Source: Sphingomonas sp. Leaf21
GTDB taxonomy: Bacteria > Pseudomonadota > Alphaproteobacteria > Sphingomonadales > Sphingomonadaceae
Length of the DNA: 50,475 nt
Direction of reading: 5' to 3'
NCBI RefSeq assembly: GCF_916858675.1
Contig: NZ_CAKASM010000026.1
Coordinates: 1-50,475, forward strand
Below, piece after piece: positions 23,128 through 31,495 of the stretch (position 1 is its first letter; every line of letters starts with the position of its first letter). The position numbers were made by a program, and so were the translations under genes. The notes below the pieces were generated by a model. That model ran no database searches. It had not been told where the DNA came from and was given only the letters and a program-made list of their open reading frames with translations.

Positions 23128-26055
23128 ATGCGATTTTGGGCGGGTTTGATGCTGGCGAGCGCGATGCCCGCGATCGCGCAGGCGCAGGTGGCGACCACGC
23201 CGCCCGCCACGCCGCAGACCCCCGCCAGCCCCGAGGCGGCCCAGCCGATTTCGACTCCGACTCCGACGCCGCCAGCGTCGACCACGGCGCAGGCACCCGC
23301 GCGAGCGCCCGCCGCGCAGGCCGAACCCGAAGCGGACGAGGAGGGCGCCGATGAGGGCGACGTCGTCGTCACCGCCCGGCGCGAGCCGGGGCGCGTGCCC
23401 GGCGACATTCCCCCCGACCAGCAACTGAACCCCGCCGATATCCGCAGCTACGGCGTGTCGAGCGTGGCCGACCTGCTCACCGAACTCGCGCCGCAGACGA
23501 CCAGCGGGCGTGGCGGATCGCCGGTGATCCTGCTCAACGGCCGCCGGATCGCGGGCTTCCAGGAAATCCGCGACCTGCCGACCGAGGCGATCCTGCGTGT
23601 CGATATCCTGCCCGAGGAAGTCGCGCTCAAATACGGCTATAGCGCCGATCAGAAGGTCGTGAACTTCGTCCTTCGCCCGCGCTTCCGCTCGCTGGCGGTC
23701 GAGGCGATCGGCAAGGTGCCGACCCAGGGCGGCTCGGCGATGGGACAGCTTCGGCTCGACCAGTTGCGGATCCAGCGCGACAAGCGGCTGAGCATCCACA
23801 CCGACTATTCGGAGACATCGCGGCTGACCGAGGCGGAGCGCGGGATCATCCCGCCTGCGTCCAGCGCGTCGCTGGGCGGCAATATCGTCACCGCCGATCC
23901 CGGCCTCGCCGCGCTGACCGGTACGAACCCCAGTGTCGTCGGCGTGCCGTCGGGGCTGACCGGCGCACCCAGCCTTGCGCAACTGGCGGGAAGTCCGGCG
24001 ACCAGCACCGACGTCACCCCCTATCGCACGCTGCAATCCGCGCAGCGGCAATGGGACGCCAATATCGTCTATGCGCGCAACATCTTCGACAAGGTGACCG
24101 CCTCGTTCAACGCCGAGGTGCAGACGACGCAGAGCAACAGCTGGAACGGCCTGCCCACGGCCAATCTGACCGTTCCGGCGGGCAATCCCTATTCGCCCTT
24201 CTCCACCAGCGCGACGGTGGCGCGGTTGAGCGATGCCTATGGCCCGCTGGTCCAGAACAATACCGGGCTGACCGCACATCTGGGCACCGCGTTCAATGGC
24301 GATATCGGCAAGTGGCGCTGGTCGCTGACCGGCTCCTATGACCGCGCGGAAAGTCGGGTGGCGACCGATACCGGACTGGACGTCAGCGGGTTTCAGGCGC
24401 GGCTGAACGCGAACGATCCGACTGCGAACCCCTATGGCCCGCTCGACGGACTGACGATGGCGGCGCGCAATTTCGCCCGCTCGACCTCTTCGGCGGGGGA
24501 GGTCGACGCACTGCTCAACGGCCGCGTCTTCGCGCTGCCTGCGGGCGACGTGCAGGCCAGCGTCAAGCTCGGCGGAACGACGAGCGATTTTTCCAGCAGT
24601 TCGACCCGGTTCGGGCTGGTCCAGACCGGCGACGTGTCGCGCGACATCGTCAACGGCCAGGTCAATCTGGATCTGCCCATCACCAATCGCGATCGCCAGG
24701 TGCTGGGCGCGATCGGCAATCTGTCGCTCAACGTGAATGCCGGGGCCAATCATCTGTCGGACTTCGGCACGCTGACCACCATCGGATATGGCGCGAACTG
24801 GAACCCGCTGGAGGGTGTTCGGATCATCGCGTCCTGGACCGATCAGGAGGATGCGCCGACCGCGCAGCAACTGGGCAATCCGACGATCACCACGCCCAAC
24901 GTCCGGCTGTTCGACTATGTGCGGGGCACCACCGCGACGATCACCGCGGTGACCGGGGGCAATCCGGCGTTGGTCGCGGACAATCACCACGTCATGAAGA
25001 TCGGACTGACGCTCAAGCCCTGGCGTGCGCGCGACATCAACCTGACCGCCAACTATTACCGCATCAACACCGACGATCCGATCGCTTCCTTCCCGACGCC
25101 CACCGCGGCGATCGAGGCGGCTTTCCCCGACCGTTTCTCGCGCGATGCGTCAGGCGATCTGTTGCGCGTCGATTCGCGGCCGATCAACTTCGCGCAGACC
25201 GAGCGGTCGCAGCTTCGCTGGGGCATCAACTTCTCGCGTCCGCTCAAGTCGAAGATCCAGAAGGAGTTGGAGGCGTTCCGCGCCGGGACCGGGCCCAATC
25301 CCTTCGCGGGGATGAGCTTCCCCGGTCGACGCGGTGGCGAGCGCGGCGAGGGGCAGGGTGGCCCCGGCCAGCGTGGCGAAGGGCGGGGCGGCGACGGACA
25401 AGGGACGCAGGGTGGCGCGCCCGACACCGCCAATGCGGGGCCGGGCGGCCCCGGCGGACCCGGCGGCCCGGGTGGTCCCGGCGGTCCGGGCGGGCCCGGT
25501 GGCCCGGGCGGTCCTGGCGGCGGCGGTTTCCGGGGTGGTGGTTTCGGCGGCGGTCGCGGCGGTGGCGGCGGGCGGCTGCAATTCGCGCTTTACCACACTT
25601 GGACCTTTGCCGACCGGGTGACGGTCGCGGAGGGCGGTCCGGTGCTCGACCTGCTGCGCGGCGACGCGATCGGATCGAGCGGCGGTACGTCGCGGCATCA
25701 GGTGCAGGCGCAGGCTGGCTATTCCAACAACGGCATCGGCCTCCGCTTCTCGGGCAACTGGCAGAGCGCGACGCGGGTCAATGGCGGCACCCCGGCCAAT
25801 CCGCAGGCGTTGAACTTCAGCAGCCTGGCGACGATCGATGCCCGGCTGTTCGCCGATCTGGGCCAGCGGCTGGACCTGGTTCGCAAACACCCCTGGGCGC
25901 GTGGCACGCGGATCAGCCTGTCGGTCGACAACCTCTTCAACCAGCGGCAGCGGGTCACCGACGGGACCGGCACGGTGCCGATCGGCTATCAGCCCGGCTA
26001 TCTCGATCCGCTCGGTCGAACCATTCGCCTGTCTATCCGCAAACTCTTCTTCTGA
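23128..26055 (+). CDS. TonB-receptor-like outer-membrane protein with Gly-Gly-Pro repeat
   Basis: The protein has 975 residues with a signal peptide (AGLMLASAMPAIAQAQ). A Pro/Thr/Ala-rich linker (about 20-75) is followed by a TonB-box-like segment (DEGDVVVTARR) and a plug domain (GVSSVADLLTELAPQTTS, GSPVILLNGRRIAGFQEIRD, RVDILPEEVALKYGYSADQK). The rest is a large beta-barrel. Residues about 732-820 form a low-complexity region: Gly/Arg/Glu/Gln-rich, then about nine Gly-Gly-Pro repeats, then FRGGGFGGGRGGGGG. It ends with ordinary barrel strands and RTIRLSIRKLFF. The ligand is unknown. The start is preceded by GGGAAGAGGGA. It stands alone between a terminator and a MarR-like gene. Confidence 0.85.
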   Translation: MRFWAGLMLASAMPAIAQAQVATTPPATPQTPASPEAAQPISTPTPTPPASTTAQAPARAPAAQAEPEADEEGADEGDVVVTARREPGRVPGDIPPDQQLNPADIRSYGVSSVADLLTELAPQTTSGRGGSPVILLNGRRIAGFQEIRDLPTEAILRVDILPEEVALKYGYSADQKVVNFVLRPRFRSLAVEAIGKVPTQGGSAMGQLRLDQLRIQRDKRLSIHTDYSETSRLTEAERGIIPPASSASLGGNIVTADPGLAALTGTNPSVVGVPSGLTGAPSLAQLAGSPATSTDVTPYRTLQSAQRQWDANIVYARNIFDKVTASFNAEVQTTQSNSWNGLPTANLTVPAGNPYSPFSTSATVARLSDAYGPLVQNNTGLTAHLGTAFNGDIGKWRWSLTGSYDRAESRVATDTGLDVSGFQARLNANDPTANPYGPLDGLTMAARNFARSTSSAGEVDALLNGRVFALPAGDVQASVKLGGTTSDFSSSSTRFGLVQTGDVSRDIVNGQVNLDLPITNRDRQVLGAIGNLSLNVNAGANHLSDFGTLTTIGYGANWNPLEGVRIIASWTDQEDAPTAQQLGNPTITTPNVRLFDYVRGTTATITAVTGGNPALVADNHHVMKIGLTLKPWRARDINLTANYYRINTDDPIASFPTPTAAIEAAFPDRFSRDASGDLLRVDSRPINFAQTERSQLRWGINFSRPLKSKIQKELEAFRAGTGPNPFAGMSFPGRRGGERGEGQGGPGQRGEGRGGDGQGTQGGAPDTANAGPGGPGGPGGPGGPGGPGGPGGPGGPGGGGFRGGGFGGGRGGGGGRLQFALYHTWTFADRVTVAEGGPVLDLLRGDAIGSSGGTSRHQVQAQAGYSNNGIGLRFSGNWQSATRVNGGTPANPQALNFSSLATIDARLFADLGQRLDLVRKHPWARGTRISLSVDNLFNQRQRVTDGTGTVPIGYQPGYLDPLGRTIRLSIRKLFF

Positions 26056-26137
26056 TCCGCCATCACGACTTCGAATGCGAAAGATTACACCGTTTCGGGA
26101 GTGAATTCGGGATCGGTAGGTAAAGTTTTTGGTTAAC

Positions 26138-26153
26138 CTAACCTAATTTTAAC
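26138..26153 (+). promoter_or_regulatory. Possible CtrA-binding site
   Basis: CTAA-CCTAATT-TTAAC differs by one base from the CtrA consensus TTAA-N7-TTAAC. A further TTAACC lies immediately upstream within GGTTAACC (26131-26138). It is about 93 bp before the MarR-like gene. Confidence 0.3.
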
Positions 26154-26245
26154 GCCATCAAGTCGGTTGATGAATTGCGGATCGGCGGCAGAATCGGGAT
26201 ATCGCCCGAAGAAACCGCGCGAGCGCAAAGTCTCTGCGGTGGGGT

Positions 26246-26770
26246 ATGGGAATGGGTCAGGCAGTGGATGTCATCGAGGATCGCTACGCTTTGGGGGCGG
26301 ATGTCGAGCCTGCGGGGATCGACGATCGTCTCCGGCGCATCCGCGACGAACTGGCCGTGGTCGAGGCGATGGTCCGCCACGAGAACGAGATCCGCATCGC
26401 ACCCGTCGATATCGGACAGGTCGTGCGCGCCGCGCGGCAGGGGATCGGCCAGCATTTCGATGCCAGCCTGTTCGCCGACCCGGCCTTCGACATGCTGCTC
26501 TTCGTCTTCCTCGAGGAAGAGGCGGGGCGGCAGGTCGAGACCAGCGCCTGCTACCGTGCGTCGGGGGTGCCGCGCACCACGGCGGTCCGCTGGATCAACA
26601 TGCTGGTATCGCTGGGCATGTTCGAAAGCGCGCCGCATCCGACCGACCGCCGCCTCGCGCTGCTCAGCCTGAGCGAGCCGACGCGCGAGGGGATGCGGCA
26701 ATGGCTGACCGCGCTTCGCCCGCTGGTCGAGCGTATGACGTTGCGCGACCGACCGACCGGCGTCGGCTGA
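26246..26770 (+). CDS. MarR-like winged-helix DNA-binding protein
   Basis: The protein has 174 residues (a second ATG at 26252 would give 172). The N-terminal third is charged and helical (DDRLRRIRDELAVVEAMVRH), suggesting a coiled dimerisation region. Residues about 90-150 form a winged helix: FDMLLFVFLEEEAG, then CYRASGVPRTTAVRWINMLV as the recognition helix, then a wing with HPTDRRLALLSLSEP. This is the MarR/PadR-type arrangement for sensing and repression. The effector is unknown. It converges with the chemotaxis operon, whose last gene ends 6 bp away. Confidence 0.7.
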   Translation: MGMGQAVDVIEDRYALGADVEPAGIDDRLRRIRDELAVVEAMVRHENEIRIAPVDIGQVVRAARQGIGQHFDASLFADPAFDMLLFVFLEEEAGRQVETSACYRASGVPRTTAVRWINMLVSLGMFESAPHPTDRRLALLSLSEPTREGMRQWLTALRPLVERMTLRDRPTGVG

Positions 26771-26776
26771 TCCGGG

Positions 26777-27082
26777 TCAGGCGGCGTCCGCCACCCGCGC
26801 CCGCAGCCGATCCGCCAGGGTTTCGAGCGTGACGCCGTCGATCCGCGCCGCCGCTGGCGCGTCGGATCGCAAAATGTCGGCGACCGCAAGTTGCACCTGG
26901 GTGATCCGGTCGACCGACTGGATACCGACCATATGGCGGCGCAACGTCTCCGGCTCGCTGCCCAGCTCATAGGCGAGATCGGCGAGCGCGCCGGTCAGCG
27001 CGACCAGTTCGTCGGCAAGCGCATGGGCGAGCGCGCGGTCGACACCGGCCGTCGCCGCCGGACCCGACAGGGCCTGGGTCAT
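26777..27082 (-). CDS. Unknown small protein coupled to a CheB-like gene
   Basis: The protein has 101 residues from ATG 27082, overlapping the stop of the CheB-like gene (ATGA), so it is translated with it. It is wholly helical in appearance (ALAHALADELVALTGALADL, IQSVDRITQVQLAVADILRS, LADRLRARVADAA) with no membrane segment, signal or known motif. As the last gene of the chemotaxis operon it is probably a partner or regulator of the chemotaxis proteins, possibly of the degenerate CheB. The family is not recognised. Confidence 0.65.
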   Translation of the reverse strand: MTQALSGPAATAGVDRALAHALADELVALTGALADLAYELGSEPETLRRHMVGIQSVDRITQVQLAVADILRSDAPAAARIDGVTLETLADRLRARVADAA

Positions 27083-28092
27083 CGACCGCACAGCTTCAGG
27101 ACGTTGGCGGCGATCGCGTCGCCCGCCACCGACTGCGACACCGAGCCTTTCGACAGGGTGAAGTCGGTGCCGTTGCGCCCGATCGCATAGGCGCCGCCCG
27201 ACAGCATCGCCCGCAGCCCCGCCGCGCCGTCCTCGTCATCGAGCGCGACCAGCACGCCGAGCCCGTTGCTGCCCGCCGCCTTGGCGACCGAGGCGAACAG
27301 CAGCGAGATGGACGGGCGCTCGCCCGCCACCGGCTCGCGCGCGAGCAGGCGGATCTTTCCGTTCGGCCAGCTATCGACGACCATATGGCTGTCGCCCTGC
27401 GGCGCGAAATAGATGGTGCCCTGCTCCACCGGCATACCGTCGGTCGCCTCGACGACCTTGGGCGTGATCCGTTCGCGAAGCTGTTCGACCATCGGGGTCA
27501 ACAGTCCCTCGGTCATCTGCTGCACGACCAGCGTCGGCGGACCGTTGGCGGGAAAATCCTGGAACAGGTCGAACAGCGCCTGGGTGTTGGCGGCGTCGGC
27601 ACCGATGGCCAGCAGGCGACCGTTCCAGTTCATCGGCGCGGGCGGTGCCTTGCGCGCATGGCCCAGAGTCCCCGCCGTCGTGCGCTTCAGATCGGCGTTG
27701 CGCGCCGACTTGATCCGCTTGCCCAGCTTGCCGATGATCGCATCGAGTTCGGCCTGCACCGCGACCTTGGGCTTGGGGAAACAGTCGATCGCTCCCAGGC
27801 GCAGCGCTTCGATCGATTCCGCCGCGCCCGCCGCGGTGCGGGTGGAGAACATGATGACCGGCATCGGGCGAGAGGCCATCATCTCGGCCAGATATTCCAG
27901 CCCGCTCATGCCCGGCATCTCGACGTCGAGGGTCATCACCTCGGGGCGATATTGCTCGACCATCTCACGCGCCTCCGCCGCGCCGTCGGCGGCGCCGACC
28001 ACGGTCACGCCCTTGATCCGCTCCAGCGCGCCCGAGATCAGGACCCGCATCGTCAGCGAATCGTCGACCACCAGAACCTTCACGTCGGCCAT
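27079..28092 (-). CDS. CheB-like response regulator with degenerate methylesterase domain
   Basis: The protein has 337 residues. The receiver domain (1-125) is intact: acidic pair at D10-D11, phospho-acceptor D56 in LDVEMP, and lysine K107 or K109 in FPKPK. The C-terminal half aligns along its length with CheB methylesterase but has lost active-site residues. The serine motif GASTGG is here GADAAN (D166), the histidine motif VQHMP is VQQMT (Q192), and only the aspartate position (D288 in EDGAAG) remains. A normal CheB is encoded at 29613. The protein may act as a phospho-switch, deamidase decoy or binding partner for receptors rather than as an esterase; that is inference. It is flanked by CheW and the small unknown gene. 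Confidence 0.8.
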   Translation of the reverse strand: MADVKVLVVDDSLTMRVLISGALERIKGVTVVGAADGAAEAREMVEQYRPEVMTLDVEMPGMSGLEYLAEMMASRPMPVIMFSTRTAAGAAESIEALRLGAIDCFPKPKVAVQAELDAIIGKLGKRIKSARNADLKRTTAGTLGHARKAPPAPMNWNGRLLAIGADAANTQALFDLFQDFPANGPPTLVVQQMTEGLLTPMVEQLRERITPKVVEATDGMPVEQGTIYFAPQGDSHMVVDSWPNGKIRLLAREPVAGERPSISLLFASVAKAAGSNGLGVLVALDDEDGAAGLRAMLSGGAYAIGRNGTDFTLSKGSVSQSVAGDAIAANVLKLCGR

Positions 28093-28142
28093 TGCCCAAA
28101 ACCTTCCTAAAATGATTCGTCGTCAGCGCGACGGGATGCGTG

Positions 28143-28586
28143 TCAGGCCGCCTCGGCGCTGGCGTGCGTGCCGTCCGACAGGCGGTCGAGCGCCAGGATC
28201 AGGATGAGGCGCTGTTCGATCGTCGCCAGCCCGTCCAGGAACTGCGCGGCCGCCGCATCGCCCATGTCGGGCAGGGGCTGCATCGCCTCCGGTGGTACGG
28301 TGACGATGTCGTTGACCGCATCGACGATCAGGCCCTGAAGCTGCTCGCCGATCCGGACCACGATGATGACGTGGCGCGCGCTGGGATCGGTGACACCCCA
28401 ACCCAGCCGCTGGCTGAGGTCGAGGACGGGCAGCACCACGCCGCGCAGGTTGACGACGCCGCGCACATGCGCGGGCACATTGGGCAGCGGGGTTGCGGGC
28501 GACCAGGCGCGGATCTCGCGAATGGCCATGATGTCGACGCCCAGTATCTGGTCGCCGAGCTGGAAGGTGATGAGCTGACGCGACAT
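28143..28586 (-). CDS. cheW: CheW chemotaxis coupling protein
   Basis: The protein has 147 residues from ATG 28586, preceded on the minus strand by GAGAGGAACC. A single CheW (SH3-like) domain fills it: LITFQLGDQILGVDIMAIRE, the family segment LPNVPAHVRGVVNLRGVVLP, and VIIVVRIGEQLQGLIVDAVN. CheW links chemoreceptors to the kinase CheA in the cytosolic signalling array. It lies in the chemotaxis operon between CheY and the CheB-like protein. The length is normal. Confidence 0.93.
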   Translation of the reverse strand: MSRQLITFQLGDQILGVDIMAIREIRAWSPATPLPNVPAHVRGVVNLRGVVLPVLDLSQRLGWGVTDPSARHVIIVVRIGEQLQGLIVDAVNDIVTVPPEAMQPLPDMGDAAAAQFLDGLATIEQRLILILALDRLSDGTHASAEAA

Positions 28587-28609
28587 GGTCGGTTCCTCTC
28601 CGGAGGCTA

Positions 28610-28987
28610 TCAGTGCAGCACGCGGCGGATGGCCGCGGCGAGCTTTTCGGGATTGAAGGGCTTGACGATCCAGCCGGTCGCGCCCGCTTCGCGCGCACGT
28701 GCCTTCTTTTCGTCGGAGCTTTCGGTGGTCAGCACCAGGATGGGCAGGTTGCGGTGCCCCGGCTGTCTGCGCAGCGCCTCGATCAGGCCGAAGCCGTCCA
28801 TGCGCGGCATGTTGATGTCGGTGATGACCAGATCGGGCGTAGCCGCCGGGGCGACGCCGTCCAGCGTATCGAGCGCATGGACGCCGTCCTCGGCCTCCAG
28901 CACCCGATATCCCATATCGGTCAGGGCGGCGCGCAGCAGCATCCTCATGCTGGGCGAATCGTCCACGGTCATGATGGTCTGGGACAC
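28610..28987 (-). CDS. cheY: CheY single-domain response regulator
   Basis: The protein has 125 residues. I start it at GTG 28987 because AAAGG lies 7 bases upstream and this gives the proper N-terminus MSQTIMTVDDSPSM. Receiver hallmarks are complete: acidic pair D9-D10, phospho-acceptor D57 in ITDINMP, T88 in LTTESS, and K109 in VKPF. CheY receives phosphate from CheA and signals the flagellar motor or another output. It is the only stand-alone CheY in the window. No output domain is present. Confidence 0.93.
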   Translation of the reverse strand: MSQTIMTVDDSPSMRMLLRAALTDMGYRVLEAEDGVHALDTLDGVAPAATPDLVITDINMPRMDGFGLIEALRRQPGHRNLPILVLTTESSDEKKARAREAGATGWIVKPFNPEKLAAAIRRVLH

Positions 28988-29031
28988 GAAGGGGCCTTTC
29001 GTCGTCGGATGGGGGGAGGGATCGGGGATCA

Positions 29032-29616
29032 TCAGAAGAACTCCACATCGCCGGTCGCGGCGGGCGGCGGCGGCGGGGCGGTACGCGCGACGCGGGGCGG
29101 GGGCAGCGGCGCGTCGGTGACGTGGCGGCACCGGGCAAGGCCCAGCGCGGGGCGGAATTCGACGCGGCGCGCGCTCATCCCGCCGACATCCTCGCCGACG
29201 AGAGCGATCCGCTCGTCCGCCAGGAAGCGGCGGGCGAATTGCGCGTTGGTCTGGCCGATGTCGCGGAACCCGTCGCGCATCATCGCGCCACCGAACAACC
29301 GCGCCTTCAGGCTGTGCCGCTGTGCGCCGAGCGCCATCATCGCGTTGATCAGCACCTCCATCGCATAGACGCCGTAACGCTGCATCGACCTGGGGTCGGT
29401 CTCGCCCGCGCCCGGCTCGGCGAGCAGGAAATGGTTGAGCCCGCCGACACCCGCGATGGGATCGTAGAGGCAGGCGGAGATGCAACTGCCCAGCACGGTG
29501 GTCAGGACGATGTCGCGTTCCTGGCTGACCCGCGTCTCGCCCTGGATGACGTTGACGCGGCGCAGGCCGTCGCGCTGCGCCAGGCGCGGCGGGGTGGCGT
29601 GAAGCGCGGGGGTCAT
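29032..29616 (-). CDS. cheD: CheD chemoreceptor glutamine deamidase
   Basis: The protein has 194 residues from ATG 29616, overlapping the cheB stop (ATGA). Catalytic residues are visible: C45 in LTTVLGSCISACLYD and H62 in GGLNHFLL. GVYAMEVLINAMMALG and RLFGGAMM are further family segments. CheD deamidates glutamines on receptor methylation helices and so makes them substrates for CheR and CheB. The last 30 residues are a Pro/Arg-rich extension ending GDVEFF. It belongs to the chemotaxis operon between CheB and CheY. Confidence 0.92.
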   Translation of the reverse strand: MTPALHATPPRLAQRDGLRRVNVIQGETRVSQERDIVLTTVLGSCISACLYDPIAGVGGLNHFLLAEPGAGETDPRSMQRYGVYAMEVLINAMMALGAQRHSLKARLFGGAMMRDGFRDIGQTNAQFARRFLADERIALVGEDVGGMSARRVEFRPALGLARCRHVTDAPLPPPRVARTAPPPPPAATGDVEFF

Positions 29617-30626
29617 GCGCGGCACCGTTCGATCAGCGCGGGCGCGATCCGGGCAAGTGGCAATTGGCGCTCGACCGCGCCGATCTCCTGCGCGACGCCG
29701 GGCATGCCATAGACGACGCAGCTGTCGCGATCCTGGCCGACCGTGAAGCTGCCCCGCCCACGCATCGCGCGCAGCCCTTCGGCCCCGTCGCGGCCCATGC
29801 CGGTCAGGATCGCGCCGACCGCATGGCCTCCGGCGACCTTGGCGACGCTGTGGAACAGCCGGTCGACCGAGGGGCGGTGACCGCTCATCGGATCGTCGGG
29901 GACCAGGCGGGCGCGATACTGGCCGGGCGTGCCGCCGACCTCCAGATGATGGGTGCCGCCGGGCGCCAGATAGACATGGCCGGGCAGCAGCGACTGGCCA
30001 TGCCGCGCCTCGGCGACCCGGGGCTTCGACAATCGGTCGAGCCTGGCGGCGAAGCTGGTGGTGAAGGTCGCGGGCATGTGCTGGACGATCACGGTCGGCG
30101 GGCAATTGGCCGGGAAGCCGCCGAGAAGCTGGATCAGCGCCTCGACACCGCCCGTCGATGCGCCGATCGCGATCAGGGACTGCGCGCGCGGTTCGAAATT
30201 GGCGATCGAGACGGGGGTGGCGGGCGTGCCCGGCACGCGCGGACGGCGGCTGTTCGCGGCGGCCTTGACGCTGTCGATCAGACTGCGATCGACGCAGCCT
30301 GCGGCGGGCTTGGCGCAGCATTCGACCGCGCCCAGCTCCATCGCGCGGATCGTGACATCGGCCCCCGCCTGGGTCAGCGTCGACAGCATGACCACCGGCA
30401 TCGGCCGCAACCGCATGACCCGCTCGAGGAAGTCGAGGCCGTTCATGTCGGGCATCTCGACGTCGAGCGTCAGCACGTCGGGATCGAGCGCCTTGATCAT
30501 CTCGCGCGCCTGATGCGGGCCATCCGCGGCGCCGATCACGTCGATATCGGGATCGCGAGCGAGCATCCCCGCGATCAGCGCGCGCATGGTGGGGGAGTCG
30601 TCGACGATCAGCGTGCGTACCGGCAT
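29613..30626 (-). CDS. cheB: CheB chemoreceptor methylesterase/deamidase
   Basis: The protein has 337 residues from ATG 30626, overlapping the cheR stop by one base (TGATG). The receiver has D9-D10, D55 in LDVEMPDMNG, and a lysine in CAKPAAG. The methylesterase domain has the full catalytic triad: S157 in IGASTGG, H183 in VQHMP and D280 in TGMGRDGAEG. CheB removes methyl groups from receptor glutamates when phosphorylated by CheA, giving adaptation. CheR, its counterpart, is encoded directly upstream. This is the functional CheB of the operon; compare the degenerate paralogue at 27079-28092. Confidence 0.94.
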   Translation of the reverse strand: MPVRTLIVDDSPTMRALIAGMLARDPDIDVIGAADGPHQAREMIKALDPDVLTLDVEMPDMNGLDFLERVMRLRPMPVVMLSTLTQAGADVTIRAMELGAVECCAKPAAGCVDRSLIDSVKAAANSRRPRVPGTPATPVSIANFEPRAQSLIAIGASTGGVEALIQLLGGFPANCPPTVIVQHMPATFTTSFAARLDRLSKPRVAEARHGQSLLPGHVYLAPGGTHHLEVGGTPGQYRARLVPDDPMSGHRPSVDRLFHSVAKVAGGHAVGAILTGMGRDGAEGLRAMRGRGSFTVGQDRDSCVVYGMPGVAQEIGAVERQLPLARIAPALIERCRA

Positions 30627-31495
30627 CAGCGGACCTTCTCGAAAACGGTGCGGCCGGTGCAGCGAAACCGGTCGGCGACCTCGGGCGGAATGCGTTCGGC
30701 ATGGCCGATATACAGCGTGCCACCCTCGACGAGCTGGTCGGCGAAGCGTGACAGCAGCCGGGCTTTGGTCGGCTCGTCGAAATAGATCATGACGTTGCGG
30801 CAGAAGATTGCGTCGAACGGGCGCTTCATCGGCCAGCCACGCAGCAGGTTCAGCTCGCGAAAGGCGATCGGCGCGCGCAGGGAAGGGTGGAGTTCGTCCT
30901 GCTCGCCTACCCGGCGGCACCATGTCCGGCGCATCGCGGCGGGCATCGCGCGCGTGGTGTCGGGCGAATAGCGGCCGCTCCGCGCCGTCGCGATCACGCT
31001 GGGCGACAGGTCGGTGGCGAGCAGCCGGAAATCCTGGGTGGCGAGCGTCTGCGCGGCGCGAACATCCTGTCCGGCGAGCGTCATCATCAGCGAATAGGGT
31101 TCCTCGCCGCTGGAGCAGGCGGCCGACCAGATCCGCACCCGCCCGCCGCCCGCCAGCCGCCGGGCAAAGCCGGGCCAGAGCGTGTCGCGGACATGCTCGA
31201 AATGATGGTTCTCGCGAAAGAAGGATGTGTGGTTGGTGGTCAGCGCATCGACCGCGTGGGCGCGTTCGGCCGCATCGTGTTCGATCCGCGCGAGATAGGC
31301 GGGAAAGCTCGACAACCCGCAGGCGCGCAACCGCCTGGCGAGGCGACCATAGATCAGCTTGGCCTTGCTCTCGGGCAGGAGGATGCCCGATTCGGCGTAG
31401 ATCATGTCGGCGATCGCGCGGTGATCGGAGGCGGAGAAGGCGAACTCCATCGCGCGCTCCGGTCGACGCGACGACAGGGCGGAGGCCGCGCTCAT
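30626..31495 (-). CDS. cheR: CheR chemoreceptor methyltransferase
   Basis: The protein has 289 residues from ATG 31495, overlapping the cheA stop (ATGA). The N-terminal helical domain contains LTTNHTSFFRE. The SAM-binding motif is IWSAACSSGEEPYSLMM, followed by ATDLSPSVIATARSGRYSPD and the C-terminal IFCRNVMIYFD. CheR transfers methyl groups from S-adenosylmethionine to receptor glutamates in the cytosol. The MCP of this operon ends in a DWSEF pentapeptide that could tether it. A second in-frame methionine (codon 16) might be an alternative start. Confidence 0.94.
   Translation of the reverse strand: MSAASALSSRRPERAMEFAFSASDHRAIADMIYAESGILLPESKAKLIYGRLARRLRACGLSSFPAYLARIEHDAAERAHAVDALTTNHTSFFRENHHFEHVRDTLWPGFARRLAGGGRVRIWSAACSSGEEPYSLMMTLAGQDVRAAQTLATQDFRLLATDLSPSVIATARSGRYSPDTTRAMPAAMRRTWCRRVGEQDELHPSLRAPIAFRELNLLRGWPMKRPFDAIFCRNVMIYFDEPTKARLLSRFADQLVEGGTLYIGHAERIPPEVADRFRCTGRTVFEKVR

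Noticed and set aside
22834..24990. A 718-codon antisense frame over the fpr end and the Gly-Pro receptor
   Set aside because: No start context or protein motif; it runs across a terminator and two plus-strand gene boundaries. It is a shadow frame of G+C-rich codons.
25434..25525. Tandem DNA repeat or CRISPR-like array
   Set aside because: The repeats are in-frame Gly-Gly-Pro codons with varied third bases and no spacers.
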